Assembly (NCBI RefSeq): GCF_900142195.1
Contig: NZ_FRAB01000060.1
Span: 1 to 34,111, forward strand
Reading direction: 5' to 3'
DNA: 34,111 nt
Source: Paraburkholderia terricola
GTDB lineage: Bacteria; Pseudomonadota; Gammaproteobacteria; Burkholderiales; Burkholderiaceae
Shown here: in pieces, positions 7,886-14,874 of the stretch
Numbering within the stretch: the stretch's first letter is position 1
Layout: every line of letters starts with the position of its first letter
Notes under the pieces: model-generated
Seen by the model: only the letters and a program-made list of their open reading frames with translations
What the model was told of the DNA's origin: nothing
Databases searched by the model: none
Position numbers and translations under genes: made by a program

Positions 7886-8383
7886 ATGCCCGGTTCCCAT
7901 GCCTCACGCGGCGCCTTGCGCGTCGTCCTCGATTCCAACGTGTGGATCGATATTCTCGTGTTCGACGACCCGCACACGCGGCCGATTCGCGCCGCGCTCG
8001 AAAACGGTGCGCTGGCCGCGCTGATCGATGCGCGCTGCCTCGCCGAACTCACCTACGTGCTCGACTATCCGCAATTCGTGCATCGGAATGTGGACAAGGC
8101 CGCCGCGCTCGCGGTGGTGGCGCGGCTCGCGCAACTGGTCGAGCCCGCCGCGCCCGCGGAGAACGCGAAGCCCTTGCCCAAATGCAAGGACCGCGACGAC
8201 CAGAAGTTCCTCGAACTCGCGCATGCCGCGCAGGCCGACTGGCTGGTTTCGAAAGATCGCGCGGTGTTGAGGCTCGCGAGGCGGATCGCGCGCGACTTCG
8301 GCTTTCAGATCGCTCAGCCGGCGCCGTTCGTGGCCTCGGTCTGCGTGTCAGCGGACGCCGTCGGCGAGGCTGCACCCGCATGA
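7886..8383 (+). CDS. PIN-domain protein, putative toxin-like nuclease
   Basis: A 165-residue PIN-domain protein of the TIGR00305-type group often named 'putative toxin component, PIN family'. The acidic metal site is complete: Asp16 (VVLDSNVW), Glu54, Asp104/Asp105 (KDRDDQKF) and Asp124 (VSKDRAVL). PIN domains usually cleave RNA with Mg2+ or Mn2+. The KCKDRDDQ block is typical of this subgroup. No antitoxin gene is next to it on either side, so a toxin role is unproven; it may be a housekeeping nuclease. The ATG at 7886 gives a short N-terminal extension before the first strand; a TTG at 7916 is an alternative. Neither has a clear ribosome site. Confidence 0.8.
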   Translation: MPGSHASRGALRVVLDSNVWIDILVFDDPHTRPIRAALENGALAALIDARCLAELTYVLDYPQFVHRNVDKAAALAVVARLAQLVEPAAPAENAKPLPKCKDRDDQKFLELAHAAQADWLVSKDRAVLRLARRIARDFGFQIAQPAPFVASVCVSADAVGEAAPA

Positions 8384-8386
8384 GCC

Positions 8387-8431
8387 TTGGCCGAATGGCC
8401 AACATGGATCGCCTGGCGCGCACAGCGCGCC
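8387..8431. repeat. Two inverted repeats upstream of the aminotransferase gene
   Basis: The first is TTGGCC-GAAT-GGCCAA (8387-8402, perfect 6-bp arms). The second is GGCGCGC-ACA-GCGCGCC (8415-8431, perfect 7-bp arms). A -10-like TACAAT sits at 8441-8446, but I find no convincing -35 at the right spacing. There is no T-run, so these are more likely operators or leader structures than terminators of the PIN gene. Confidence 0.35.
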
Positions 8432-8519
8432 GCGATTCCCTACAATCAGGCTTCGTCCGCTTCATACGACGCCTTTCGCTCGATTCGCCCACCCACTCGC
8501 CCACGCTTCGGACAGCGCC

Positions 8520-9692
8520 ATGAATGCACCGCACGACACGCCCACGAGTCCCACGTTTCCGTCTCGCCTGCCCGACGTCGGCACGACGATTTTCACCGTG
8601 ATGAGCGCGCTCGCCGCCGAAAAGGGCGCGGTGAATCTCGGCCAGGGCTTTCCTGACTTCGGCTGCGATCCGCGCATCGTCGACGCGGTCGCGAACGCAA
8701 TGCGCGACGGCCACAATCAGTACCCGCCGATGGCCGGTGTCGCGCCGCTGCGTCAGGCAATCGCCGACAAGATCGCGAACCTGTACGGCCGCCGCTATGA
8801 CGCCACCACGGAAATCACCGTCACCGCGGGCGCCACGCAAGCGTTGCTCACCGCGATTCTCTGCACGGTGCACCCCGGCGACGAAGTCGTCGTGATCGAG
8901 CCGACTTACGACAGCTATCTGCCGTCGATCGAACTGGCCGGCGGCAAGCCGGTTTTCGTCACGCTCGAGGCGCCCGATTACACGATTCCGTTCGACAAGC
9001 TCGCCGCCGCGATCACGCCGAAAACGCGGCTCCTGCTGATCAACACGCCGCACAATCCGACCGGCACGGTGTGGCGCGCCGAGGACATGCGCAAGCTCGA
9101 AGAGATCGTGCGCGGCACCAACGTGCTGATCCTCTCAGACGAAGTGTATGAACACATGGTCTACGACGGCGCGCCGCACGAGAGCGTCGCGCGCTACCCT
9201 GAACTGGCGCAGCGCAGCTTCGTGGTGTCGAGTTTCGGCAAGACGTATCACGTGACGGGCTGGAAGGTCGGCTACGTGGCCGCGCCGGCCGCCCTCACCG
9301 CGGAGTTCCGCAAGGTGCATCAGTTCAACGTGTTCACGGTCAACACGCCGATGCAGATCGGCCTCGCCGATTACATGAGAGATCCGGCGCCCTATCTGGA
9401 GCTACCCGCGTTCTATCAGAAGAAGCGCGACTTCTTCCGCGGCGGTCTCGCGAATTCGCGCTTCAAGCTGCTGCCGTGCACGGGCACGTACTTTCAGTGC
9501 GTCGATTATTCGGCGATCAGCGATCAGCCCGAAGCCGAATTCGCCCAATGGCTGACCGGCGAGATCGGCGTCGCGGCGATCCCGGTCTCGGCGTTCTATC
9601 ACGAGGCGCATGAATCGGGCGTGGTGCGCTTCTGCTTTGCCAAGCAGGAGAGCACCCTCGCCACCGCGCTCGACCGGCTGGCGCGGCTCTAG
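8520..9692 (+). CDS. ybdL: PLP-dependent aminotransferase, YbdL (methionine aminotransferase) type
   Basis: A 390-residue fold-type I aminotransferase. The opening SRLPDVGTTIFTVMSALA, the NLGQGFPDF motif and overall layout match YbdL, which in E. coli transaminates methionine, His and Phe, consistent with a role in 2-oxo-4-methylthiobutanoate metabolism. Seen directly: Asn178 (NTPHNPTGT), Asp207 and Tyr210 contacting PLP (ILSDEVYEH), Schiff-base Lys241 (SSFGKTYHVTGWK), and a late Arg (VVRFCFAK) for the substrate carboxylate. Kynurenine aminotransferases share this layout, so the substrate is an inference. Upstream are two inverted repeats; the ribosome site is weak. Confidence 0.85.
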   Translation: MNAPHDTPTSPTFPSRLPDVGTTIFTVMSALAAEKGAVNLGQGFPDFGCDPRIVDAVANAMRDGHNQYPPMAGVAPLRQAIADKIANLYGRRYDATTEITVTAGATQALLTAILCTVHPGDEVVVIEPTYDSYLPSIELAGGKPVFVTLEAPDYTIPFDKLAAAITPKTRLLLINTPHNPTGTVWRAEDMRKLEEIVRGTNVLILSDEVYEHMVYDGAPHESVARYPELAQRSFVVSSFGKTYHVTGWKVGYVAAPAALTAEFRKVHQFNVFTVNTPMQIGLADYMRDPAPYLELPAFYQKKRDFFRGGLANSRFKLLPCTGTYFQCVDYSAISDQPEAEFAQWLTGEIGVAAIPVSAFYHEAHESGVVRFCFAKQESTLATALDRLARL

Positions 9693-9813
9693 GATGCCCC
9701 GCGCGATGCCGCGAACGAACCTGCGTTCCTCGCCATCGCGCGCAACGCCCAAGGCGTGCGCTGCATGCCGTGGCTCGTTTGATCGGCGCTCATTACATCA
9801 GCAGGCTCATGCG

Positions 9814-10461
9814 TCAGCCGGGACGCGACGCCGCGATGTACGCCTTGCGGTCCTCGGTCACACGCTGCGCGGCCGGCCTCGGGTTGATCGCCTTCACGTA
9901 GCTTTTCCAGTCCACGCCGGCGTCGAGCAGGAAATCGCGGCCGTAGACAGTCTGCGTCGCCATACCCACCAGCGGCAAACTCACATAGCCCGCCGCATCG
10001 GCGACACTGAACCGCTCGCCGCGCAAATACGGTCCGAACTTCGCAATCCGCTTGAAGCCCGCGAGGTGATGCACGAGCAGTTTTTCCACGCGCCCTTTGG
10101 TCGCCTCCGTCACCGTGCCGCCGAAGAACGCTTCCTTGTAGAGATTGCGCGCGGTAAGTTCGAGATGCACGTCGACGAACGTAATCAACTCGCGTTCCTT
10201 GGCCGCTTCCCATGGATCCGCGGAGAAAATCGCCTTGTCGGGAAAACGCGCCGCCAGATATTCGACGATGCATTGCGACTCGCACAGATCGCCGTCTTCG
10301 GTCTGAAGATAAGGCACCTTGCCGAGCGGCGAATGTTCGAGCATGGTCTCTTCCTGGCTGGGCAGCACGAAGACCTCCTCGAACGGAATGCCGTATTCGA
10401 GCAACACGAACTTCACTTTGTTGTAGTAGTTGGAAAGCGCGAAACCGCACAGCTTGATCAT
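9814..10461 (-). CDS. Glutathione S-transferase family protein
   Basis: A 215-residue cytosolic glutathione S-transferase. The N-terminal thioredoxin-like domain (1-80) has the cis-Pro segment GKVPYLQ and the glutathione-binding ESQCIVEYL (Glu-Ser pair). The helical C-terminal domain (about 90-210) carries the N-capping box FSVADAAGYVSLPLV. The first-strand region KLCGFALSNYYNKVKF has Ser and Tyr candidates for thiolate stabilisation but no obvious catalytic Cys. Substrate unknown. AGGAGA lies just before the ATG. It converges with the aminotransferase gene (121 bp between, no clear terminator) and is divergent from the acyl-CoA cluster. Confidence 0.87.
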   Translation of the reverse strand: MIKLCGFALSNYYNKVKFVLLEYGIPFEEVFVLPSQEETMLEHSPLGKVPYLQTEDGDLCESQCIVEYLAARFPDKAIFSADPWEAAKERELITFVDVHLELTARNLYKEAFFGGTVTEATKGRVEKLLVHHLAGFKRIAKFGPYLRGERFSVADAAGYVSLPLVGMATQTVYGRDFLLDAGVDWKSYVKAINPRPAAQRVTEDRKAYIAASRPG

Positions 10462-10543
10462 CGGGTGTCTCCTGTTCTTCGGGTGGTTTGAAGCCGCTCG
10501 TCAAAGTGAAAGCGGCGACCGTCGACCAATCATCCGGTAAATT

Positions 10544-10555
10544 GCACGAGCGTGC
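10544..10555. promoter_or_regulatory. Small palindrome upstream of the acyl-CoA cluster
   Basis: GCACG-AG-CGTGC has perfect 5-bp arms around a 2-nt centre, the shape of many TetR-family operators. It lies just upstream of a -10-like TAAAAT (10561-10566) and about 35 nt before the first gene. Beta-proteobacterial fatty-acid genes are known to be controlled by TetR-type repressors such as FadP, but I cannot match the motif to one. Confidence 0.4.
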
Positions 10556-10588
10556 TAATCTAAAATAACCATGGAGTCGAGCATCACA

Positions 10589-12145
10589 ATGACCTCTCGC
10601 AATTTCAGCATCGAAACCATCGGCATTGTCGGAACCGGCGCAATGGGCCGCGGCATTGCGCAGATTGCCGCGCTGGCCGGCCTGTCAGTGCGTCTCTACG
10701 ACGCGAACCCCGTCGCGGCCGGCGCCGCGCGCGATTATCTCGCCGAGACTTTCGCCAGATTGACGGCCAAAGGCAAGCTCGATCAGGCACGCTCGGCCGC
10801 CGCGCTGGCGAAGGTCAGCGGCGCGCAGGCCGTCGGCGATCTGGCCGGTTGCGATCTCGTGATCGAGGCGATCGTTGAAAAGCTCGACGTGAAGCAGGCC
10901 TTGTTCCGCGAACTCGAAACCGTGGTGAGCGGCCGTTGCGTGCTCGCGTCCAATACCTCGTCGCTGTCGATCACGGCGATTGCGGCGGGCTGCATCGACC
11001 CGTCGCGCGTGGTCGGTTATCACTTCTTCAATCCGGTGCCGTTGATGAAGGTCGTCGAAGTGATCGACGGTCTGCGCGGCGACCCGGCGGCAGGCGACGC
11101 GCTGATGGATCTCGCGCGCCGCATGGGCCACACGCCGGTGCGCGCGAAAGACATGCCCGGCTTCATCGTGAATCATGCGGGCCGCGGCATGAACACCGAG
11201 GGCCTGCGCGTGGCCGGCGAAGGGGTGGCGAGCTTTGCCGACATCGACCGCATCATGCGCGAACAGGCGGGCTTTCGCCTCGGACCGTTCGAACTGCTCG
11301 ATCTGACCGCGCTCGACGTGTCGCATCCGGTGATGGAGTCGATCTATCACCAGTTCTATGAAGAGCCGCGCTTCACGCCGTCGCCGATCACCGGCACGCG
11401 GCTCGCGGGCGGGCTGATCGGCCGCAAGACCGGCGAAGGTTTTTACCGCTACGAAGACGGCAAGCAGCAAGTCCCCGCCGAAGCGCCCGCGCCAACTGAA
11501 CTGCCCCAAAGCGTGTGGATCAGCAAGCGCTATCCGCAAGCTTATGAAGCCGTCGCGCAACTCGTGAATCATGCCGGCGTGAAGCTCGACGACGGCGCCA
11601 CGCCGGCGGCGGATTCCCTGATCGTCGTCACGCCGTTCGGTCACGACGCAACCACCGCCGCGGTCGACGAAGCGCTCGACGCCACCCGCGTCGTCGCGAT
11701 CGACGCCCTCTTCCCGCTCGTCGGCGCGCAACGCCGCACGCTGATGACCACGCCCGCCACCCGCCGCGCCGCGCGTGACACCGCCCATGCGCTGTTCGCC
11801 GCCGACGGCATTCCCGTCACCGTGATCCGCGACTCGACCGGCTTCGTCACGCAACGCGTGGTGGCGACGATCGTCAATATCGGCTGCGACATCGCGCAAA
11901 AACAGATCGCCACGCCCGAAGATATCGACCTCGCCGTGATGCTCGGCCTCGGCTATCCGCGCGGACCGCTCGCTCTCGGCGACGCACTCGGCGCACCAAC
12001 CATCCTCACGATCCTGCGCAACATCTTCAGCGTGCTCGGCGAGCCGCGCTACCGGCCGTCGCCCTGGCTCGCACGGCGCGCGCAACTCGGCATGCCGCTG
12101 ACACAACGCGACGCCGCCGACAGCCCAACGGAGGCGCAACAATGA
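10589..12145 (+). CDS. 3-hydroxyacyl-CoA dehydrogenase, two-domain PaaH/FadB2 type
   Basis: A protein of about 518 residues that oxidises 3-hydroxyacyl-CoA to 3-ketoacyl-CoA with NAD+. The Rossmann domain opens with GIVGTGAMGRGIAQ; the catalytic pair is His145 (YHFFNPVP) and Glu in the VIEAIVE region, with Asn148. A first C-terminal dimerisation domain holds PGFIVNHAGRGMNTE. After a variable linker, a second repeat carries DSTGFVTQRVVATIVNIG and GLGYPRGPLALGD. This duplicated layout is that of PaaH-type enzymes used in phenylacetate and other acyl-CoA degradation. Start 10589 is preferred because GAG lies 7 nt upstream and an ATG at 10571 has no ribosome site; certainty is low. The stop overlaps the next start (ATGA). 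Confidence 0.87.
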   Translation: MTSRNFSIETIGIVGTGAMGRGIAQIAALAGLSVRLYDANPVAAGAARDYLAETFARLTAKGKLDQARSAAALAKVSGAQAVGDLAGCDLVIEAIVEKLDVKQALFRELETVVSGRCVLASNTSSLSITAIAAGCIDPSRVVGYHFFNPVPLMKVVEVIDGLRGDPAAGDALMDLARRMGHTPVRAKDMPGFIVNHAGRGMNTEGLRVAGEGVASFADIDRIMREQAGFRLGPFELLDLTALDVSHPVMESIYHQFYEEPRFTPSPITGTRLAGGLIGRKTGEGFYRYEDGKQQVPAEAPAPTELPQSVWISKRYPQAYEAVAQLVNHAGVKLDDGATPAADSLIVVTPFGHDATTAAVDEALDATRVVAIDALFPLVGAQRRTLMTTPATRRAARDTAHALFAADGIPVTVIRDSTGFVTQRVVATIVNIGCDIAQKQIATPEDIDLAVMLGLGYPRGPLALGDALGAPTILTILRNIFSVLGEPRYRPSPWLARRAQLGMPLTQRDAADSPTEAQQ

Positions 12146-12930
12146 GCGCCGAACTGCTGACCTCGCGCCCGACCGAAAGCGAATCGACGCTCGTTCTCAC
12201 GCTGTCGAATCCCGGCGCGCGCAACGCGCTGCATCCCGACATGTACGCGGCGGGCATCGAGGCGCTCGAATCCGTGGAGCGCGATCCGTCGATTCGCGCC
12301 GTCGTGATTACCGGCGCCGACAACTTTTTTTGCGCGGGCGGCAATCTGAACCGCTTGCTGGAAAACCGCGCGAAAGATCCGTCCGTGCAAGCGCAAAGCA
12401 TCGATCTTCTGGGCGAATGGATTTCGGCGCTGCGCCTGTCGTCCAAGCCGGTGATCGCCGCGGTCGACGGCGCCGCCGCCGGAGCGGGATTCTCGCTTGC
12501 GCTCGCGTGCGACCTGATCGTTGCCGCGGACGACGCCAAATTCGTGATGTCGTATGCGCGCGTCGGCCTCACACCCGATGGCGGCGGCTCGTGGTTTCTC
12601 GCCCGAGCCTTGCCGCGTCAGTTGGCAACCGAGGTGCTGATCGAAGGCAAGCCGATCGGCGCCGCGCGCCTGCACGAGCTCGGCGTGGTCAACAAGCTGG
12701 CGAAGACCGGCGCCGTGCGCGACGCCGCCGTCGCATGGGCCGACGAACTCGGCAAGATTTCGCCGAATTCGATTGCGCGCATCAAAGGGCTGATCGGCGC
12801 GGCCGGCGCGCAGCCGCTCGCCGAACATCTGGTCGCGGAGCGCGACAGTTTTGTCGCGTCGCTGCATCACCGGGATGGCCTTGAAGGAATTTCCGCGTTC
12901 CTGGAAAAGCGCGCGCCCGTGTACAAGTGA
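12142..12930 (+). CDS. Crotonase-fold enoyl-CoA hydratase/isomerase, PaaG-like active site
   Basis: A 262-residue crotonase-fold protein. The oxyanion-hole segments are FFCAGGNL (about 62-69) and AGAGFSLALACDL (113-125). By hand alignment with rat crotonase, the two catalytic glutamates are missing: Ser118 replaces Glu144 and Tyr138 replaces Glu164. Instead Asp146 occurs in VGLTPDGGGSW, the arrangement seen in PaaG-type isomerases. A double-bond isomerase or PaaG-like reaction is therefore more likely than plain hydration. Translation is coupled to the dehydrogenase gene by a 4-nt ATGA overlap, so the two probably act in one pathway. Confidence 0.85.
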   Translation: MSAELLTSRPTESESTLVLTLSNPGARNALHPDMYAAGIEALESVERDPSIRAVVITGADNFFCAGGNLNRLLENRAKDPSVQAQSIDLLGEWISALRLSSKPVIAAVDGAAAGAGFSLALACDLIVAADDAKFVMSYARVGLTPDGGGSWFLARALPRQLATEVLIEGKPIGAARLHELGVVNKLAKTGAVRDAAVAWADELGKISPNSIARIKGLIGAAGAQPLAEHLVAERDSFVASLHHRDGLEGISAFLEKRAPVYK

Positions 12931-12961
12931 ACGAAGTGTGAACCAAGGGTGAACGAAGACA

Positions 12962-13678
12962 ATGCCTGACTATCAACTGCCCAAACGCCGCCGCATCTTT
13001 CTGATGCGTCATGGCGACGTCACCTACTTCGACGATTCCGGCCGCACCATCGATCCTGAAACCGTACCGTTGAATGCGAACGGCCGCGAGCAGGCGAGCG
13101 CCGCGGGCCGCGTGTTCGCGGAGCAGCAGGTCCGGTTCGATCGGGTGATCGTCAGCGGTTTGCCGCGTACCATCGAAACCGCCCAGCGCGTATTGGCCGA
13201 GACGGGCCAGCAGATCGAACTCGAAGTCGAGCCCGCATGGCAGGAGATTCGCGGCGGCAAGCTCGGCAGCGTTCCATTACAGGATATCGAAGCGGCTTTT
13301 CTCGGCGTGTTCGACGGCATCGTGCCGGAAAGCACGCGCTTTCTCGAAGGCGAGACGATCGGCGCGCTGTTCGATCGCGTCTTGCCCGCGGTGGCCGCGC
13401 TGCGCGAGGACACGTCGTGGGATACCGTGCTGCTCGTGCTGCATGGCGGCGTGAATCGCGCGATCCTGTCGCATGCGATCACTGCGGGCGGCCGGACGTT
13501 TTTCGGCCATCTCGCGCAGGCCACCGGCTGCATCAACGCGCTCGACGTCGGCGCCGCGCCGCGCGACTGGGTGCTGCGCACGATCAACTATTCACCGCCG
13601 TCGCCGCTGCATCGCGACATCCGCAATACGACGATGGAAATCCTCTACGCACAATTCATTCAATACAAGCGTAGCTGA
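12962..13678 (+). CDS. Histidine phosphatase family protein
   Basis: A 238-residue member of the phosphoglycerate-mutase-like histidine phosphatase superfamily. The RHG motif gives Arg16 and phospho-accepting His17 (FLMRHGDV); Arg69 (SGLPRTIETA) and His161 (LVLHGGVNR) complete the phosphate pocket, and Glu95 (WQEIRGG) is the likely acid. The mutase-specific insertions are short, so it is more likely a phosphatase. It lies 31 nt after the crotonase gene and 20 nt before the kinase-like gene, inside an acyl-CoA cluster. That position suggests a phosphorylated small-molecule or acyl-CoA substrate, or phosphate removal opposing the neighbouring kinase; this is inference. Confidence 0.85.
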   Translation: MPDYQLPKRRRIFLMRHGDVTYFDDSGRTIDPETVPLNANGREQASAAGRVFAEQQVRFDRVIVSGLPRTIETAQRVLAETGQQIELEVEPAWQEIRGGKLGSVPLQDIEAAFLGVFDGIVPESTRFLEGETIGALFDRVLPAVAALREDTSWDTVLLVLHGGVNRAILSHAITAGGRTFFGHLAQATGCINALDVGAAPRDWVLRTINYSPPSPLHRDIRNTTMEILYAQFIQYKRS

Positions 13679-13698
13679 ATCCGAACCGGAGGAGACAC

Positions 13699-14805
13699 AT
13701 GGTGCAAGCCACACAGAGCGGCGAACCAGAGCGCAAACCGGATTACTCCGCCTTCGAGGGCACGCGCCCGGTCAATGAGCGGCAACGCTTCGACAGCGAC
13801 GCGCTCGCAGCGTGGCTGTCGAAGCATGTGGACGGCTTTGCCGGGCCGCTCACCGTCGAGCAATTCGCCGGCGGCCAGTCCAATCCCACGTTCAAGCTGG
13901 TCACGCCGTCCCGTTCCTACGTGATGCGTGCGAAGCCCGGCCCCGCTGCGAAGCTGTTGCCGTCCGCGCACGCCGTCGAGCGTGAATACCGCGTGATGCA
14001 TGCGCTCGCCGGCAGCGACGTGCCGGTCGCGGCAATGCTCGCCTTGTGCGAGGACGAAAGCGTGATCGGCCGCGCGTTCTACGTGATGGAGTTCGTCGCA
14101 GGCCGCGTGTTGTGGGATCAGTCCTTGCCCGGCATGACGCCGGCGGAGCGCGGGGCCATTTACGACGAAATGAATCGCGTGATCGCCGCGCTGCACAGCG
14201 TCGACGTCGCGGCCGTGGGTCTCGCCGATTACGGCAAACCCGGCAACTACTTCGCGCGCCAGATCGGCCGCTGGAGCAAGCAGTACGTCGCGTCGGAAAC
14301 CGAGCCCATCGACGCGATGCAGCGCCTGATCGAATGGCTGCCGCAGCATATGCCGGCCGAAACCGGCGAGCGCGCGTCGATCGTGCATGGCGACTACCGG
14401 CTCGACAATCTGATCTTCCATCCTCATGAACCGCGCGTGCTCGCCGTGCTCGACTGGGAATTGTCGACGCTCGGCGATCCGCTCGCCGACTTCGCCTATC
14501 ACTGCATGGCGTGGCACGTCGATCCGGCGCAATTCCGCGGCATTGCGGGCCTCGACTGGGCCGCTCTCGGCATTCCCGACGAAGCACGGTATGTCGAGCG
14601 CTATTGCCAGCGCACCGGCTTCGAGATTCACGGCGACTGGAATTTCTATCTGGCGTACAACATGTTCCGCATCGCCGCGATCCTGCAGGGGATCATGAAG
14701 CGCGTCGTCGACGGCACGGCGGCCAGCGCGCAGGCGCTCGACGCCGGCCGTCGCGCGAAGCCGATGGCCGAACTCGCCTGGCGCTATGCGCAGAAGGTGC
14801 GCTAA
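13699..14805 (+). CDS. APH-like phosphotransferase, ACAD10/11 kinase-domain type
   Basis: A 368-residue kinase-like protein of the aminoglycoside-phosphotransferase fold. The N-lobe has the nucleotide loop FAGGQSNPTFKL (57-67) and the RAKPG segment; the hinge is FYVMEFVAGRVLW. The C-lobe has the catalytic loop HGDYRLDNLIF with Asp232 and Asn237, and metal-binding Asp252 in LDWELSTLGDP. This matches the N-terminal domain of ACAD10/ACAD11 and the LvaA kinase of levulinate catabolism in Pseudomonas putida, which phosphorylates 4-hydroxyacyl-CoA. A strong GGAGGAG precedes the ATG. The next gene encodes the matching acyl-CoA dehydrogenase, making a 4-hydroxyacyl-CoA kinase role plausible. Aminoglycoside resistance is unlikely. 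Confidence 0.83.
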   Translation: MVQATQSGEPERKPDYSAFEGTRPVNERQRFDSDALAAWLSKHVDGFAGPLTVEQFAGGQSNPTFKLVTPSRSYVMRAKPGPAAKLLPSAHAVEREYRVMHALAGSDVPVAAMLALCEDESVIGRAFYVMEFVAGRVLWDQSLPGMTPAERGAIYDEMNRVIAALHSVDVAAVGLADYGKPGNYFARQIGRWSKQYVASETEPIDAMQRLIEWLPQHMPAETGERASIVHGDYRLDNLIFHPHEPRVLAVLDWELSTLGDPLADFAYHCMAWHVDPAQFRGIAGLDWAALGIPDEARYVERYCQRTGFEIHGDWNFYLAYNMFRIAAILQGIMKRVVDGTAASAQALDAGRRAKPMAELAWRYAQKVR

Positions 14806-14874
14806 GCGTATCCGCGTACCGGTTGCACTGCATCTGCTGCCGAACACTGTCATCCGTTATCCGCGAGGTCATAC

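Noticed and set aside
10685..12142. 485-residue minus-strand frame opposite the 3-hydroxyacyl-CoA dehydrogenase gene
   Set aside because: The opposite strand encodes an unambiguous dehydrogenase; this frame is Arg/His/Ala-rich without recognisable domains.
13699..14805. Aminoglycoside resistance gene
   Set aside because: The fold is APH-like, but the motifs and the neighbouring ACAD gene match the ACAD10/11 kinase group.
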